This document shows, in pieces, positions 34,211 through 35,023 of a DNA stretch of 35,023 nucleotides. The stretch lies in NCBI GenBank assembly GCA_021464525.1, contig JADRCO010000384.1, positions 1-35,023 of the forward strand, given 5' to 3'. The DNA is from Rhizophagus sp. LPA8_4_AMF (Eukaryota > Glomeromycota > Glomeromycetes > Glomerales > Glomeraceae). The position numbers and the translations under genes were made by a program. The stretch's first letter is position 1; every line of letters starts with the position of its first letter. The notes below the pieces were generated by a model. It did not search any database and was not told the origin of the DNA. It was given only the letters and a program-made list of their open reading frames with translations.

Positions 34211-34795
34211 AGGCCATTCCAAATTAATAATTAGTTTAACATCCTCCCTCCCCTCTTTTTTTGAAAAATTTCATATTTAAATAAACATAATACATATCAC
34301 GTGATCATATATAACTTAATATTAATCTAATAATATTAAGCACACATCTCACCTGGATATAATAAAGATTGATTATCATTACTTTATTTCTGAATGAAAT
34401 CTGTACAATTTTATATAGTAGTTTTAATCCTTTATCATATTAATGGTAAATAGCCAAACATATTATCTTTCAATAGCATATAAATCATTAGTAAGACCTT
34501 TTATTTATTAATAATATATTAGATATTACAGATTTTACAATAAAATTCACTGGAGGAAAAATATACAAAGCTTTTTATTAACAATTTAACTGATTTATTA
34601 TGGTACATTATGCAAAATTAAAAGATTGTGAATGTAATTTACCAAGAGAAAATTAAAACAAATAAAAAAAAAATAATTTTTTATATATATAATATATATG
34701 TTTATTTAATGTATTTGTTTAAATTATGCCTTCCTTTCCCCTCAATTTTTTCAGATAAGAAGAATGTTAAGCTAATTATTAAATTGGAATGGTCT
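34211..34795. repeat. ~585-bp element with 34-bp terminal inverted repeats
   Basis: 34211-34244 and the reverse complement of 34762-34795 match at 30 of 34 bases (AGGCCATTCC / AGACCATTCC). Weaker pairing runs further inward through a pyrimidine-rich stretch. No ORF inside. It is consistent with a non-autonomous DNA transposon. Confidence 0.65.
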
Positions 34796-35023
34796 TATAT
34801 GAAGTAAATATAAAACTATGCTATATTAATATTATTAACCTATAAACCATCCATTATTTATAATAAAACCTCATATGTGTACTGTTAATAACTATTTTTC
34901 TTATAGGGTAAATTTATTCCTCACCCCGGATGAGAAATTTATTTTTCACCCCTATTACGTGATAAAGATTTTGTTGTTGATTGGCTAATTTTTTTAATTA
35001 TAAATTTTCTGTTAAAAAAAATT

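Larger units (their letters stand above)
33430..35023. other. Gene-free AT-rich right end with inverted-repeat elements
   Basis: No coding sequence or RNA gene is supported. Two inverted-repeat elements (33823-34150 and 34211-34795) account for more than half of it. Confidence 0.5.

Overview
This is an AT-rich eukaryotic window: about 35 kb of nuclear DNA with many short, mostly 50-100 nt, GT-AG introns. It most likely comes from an arbuscular mycorrhizal fungus close to Rhizophagus. That call is an inference. It rests on the very low GC content, compact genes with small introns, long A/T homopolymers, an intronless MATA-type HMG-box gene of the kind that is expanded in Rhizophagus, and the conserved fungal protein sequences. 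I found no rRNA, tRNA, CRISPR array, viral gene or toxin gene. All exon models were spliced by hand. Each keeps one open frame with GT/AG boundaries, and the exon lengths sum to a multiple of three.

Layout. Positions 1-2591 hold no gene. They carry a degenerate ~17-bp tandem array and two inverted-repeat elements. Three minus-strand genes follow: a membrane-anchored protein with a C-terminal CBM48 glycogen-binding domain (2592-3624), BLOC-1 subunit 1 (4530-5340) and a divergent cystathionine beta-synthase (5488-7558). A head-to-head plus-strand gene (7735-8757) encodes an unrecognised type I membrane protein. Next come minus-strand EF-1alpha (9716-11450) and a peptidyl-tRNA hydrolase (12401-13540). 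A gene-poor stretch (13541-15184) contains a broken, repeat-like ORF.

The middle is dense. It has a PRL/PTP4A-type phosphatase (15185-15938, +), complex I subunit NDUFB2 (16650-17010, +), ribosomal protein eL32 (17387-17870, -) and the decapping activator DCP1 (18335-19972, +). An ankyrin-repeat protein (21009-22671, -) and a DNAJB6-like J-protein with a glutamine-rich tail (24839-26319, -) follow; the J-protein has a heat-shock element in its promoter. A complete PAS kinase (27669-30972, +) and a MATA-HMG-box protein with an internal 86-codon duplication (31664-33286, +) close the genic part. The last 1.7 kb carries three foldback or inverted-repeat elements. One of them is a ~155-nt hairpin that supplies the HMG gene's stop codon.

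How the genes relate. Most are unrelated housekeeping genes, and there is no obvious cluster. Two loose themes are visible. One is carbon and energy sensing (CBM48 protein, PAS kinase, NDUFB2). The other is RNA and translation (EF-1alpha, peptidyl-tRNA hydrolase, eL32, DCP1). The least expected items are the membrane-anchored CBM48 protein, the CBS and peptidyl-tRNA hydrolase homologues with altered active-site motifs, the J-protein that is itself glutamine-rich, and the foldback elements around the HMG gene.
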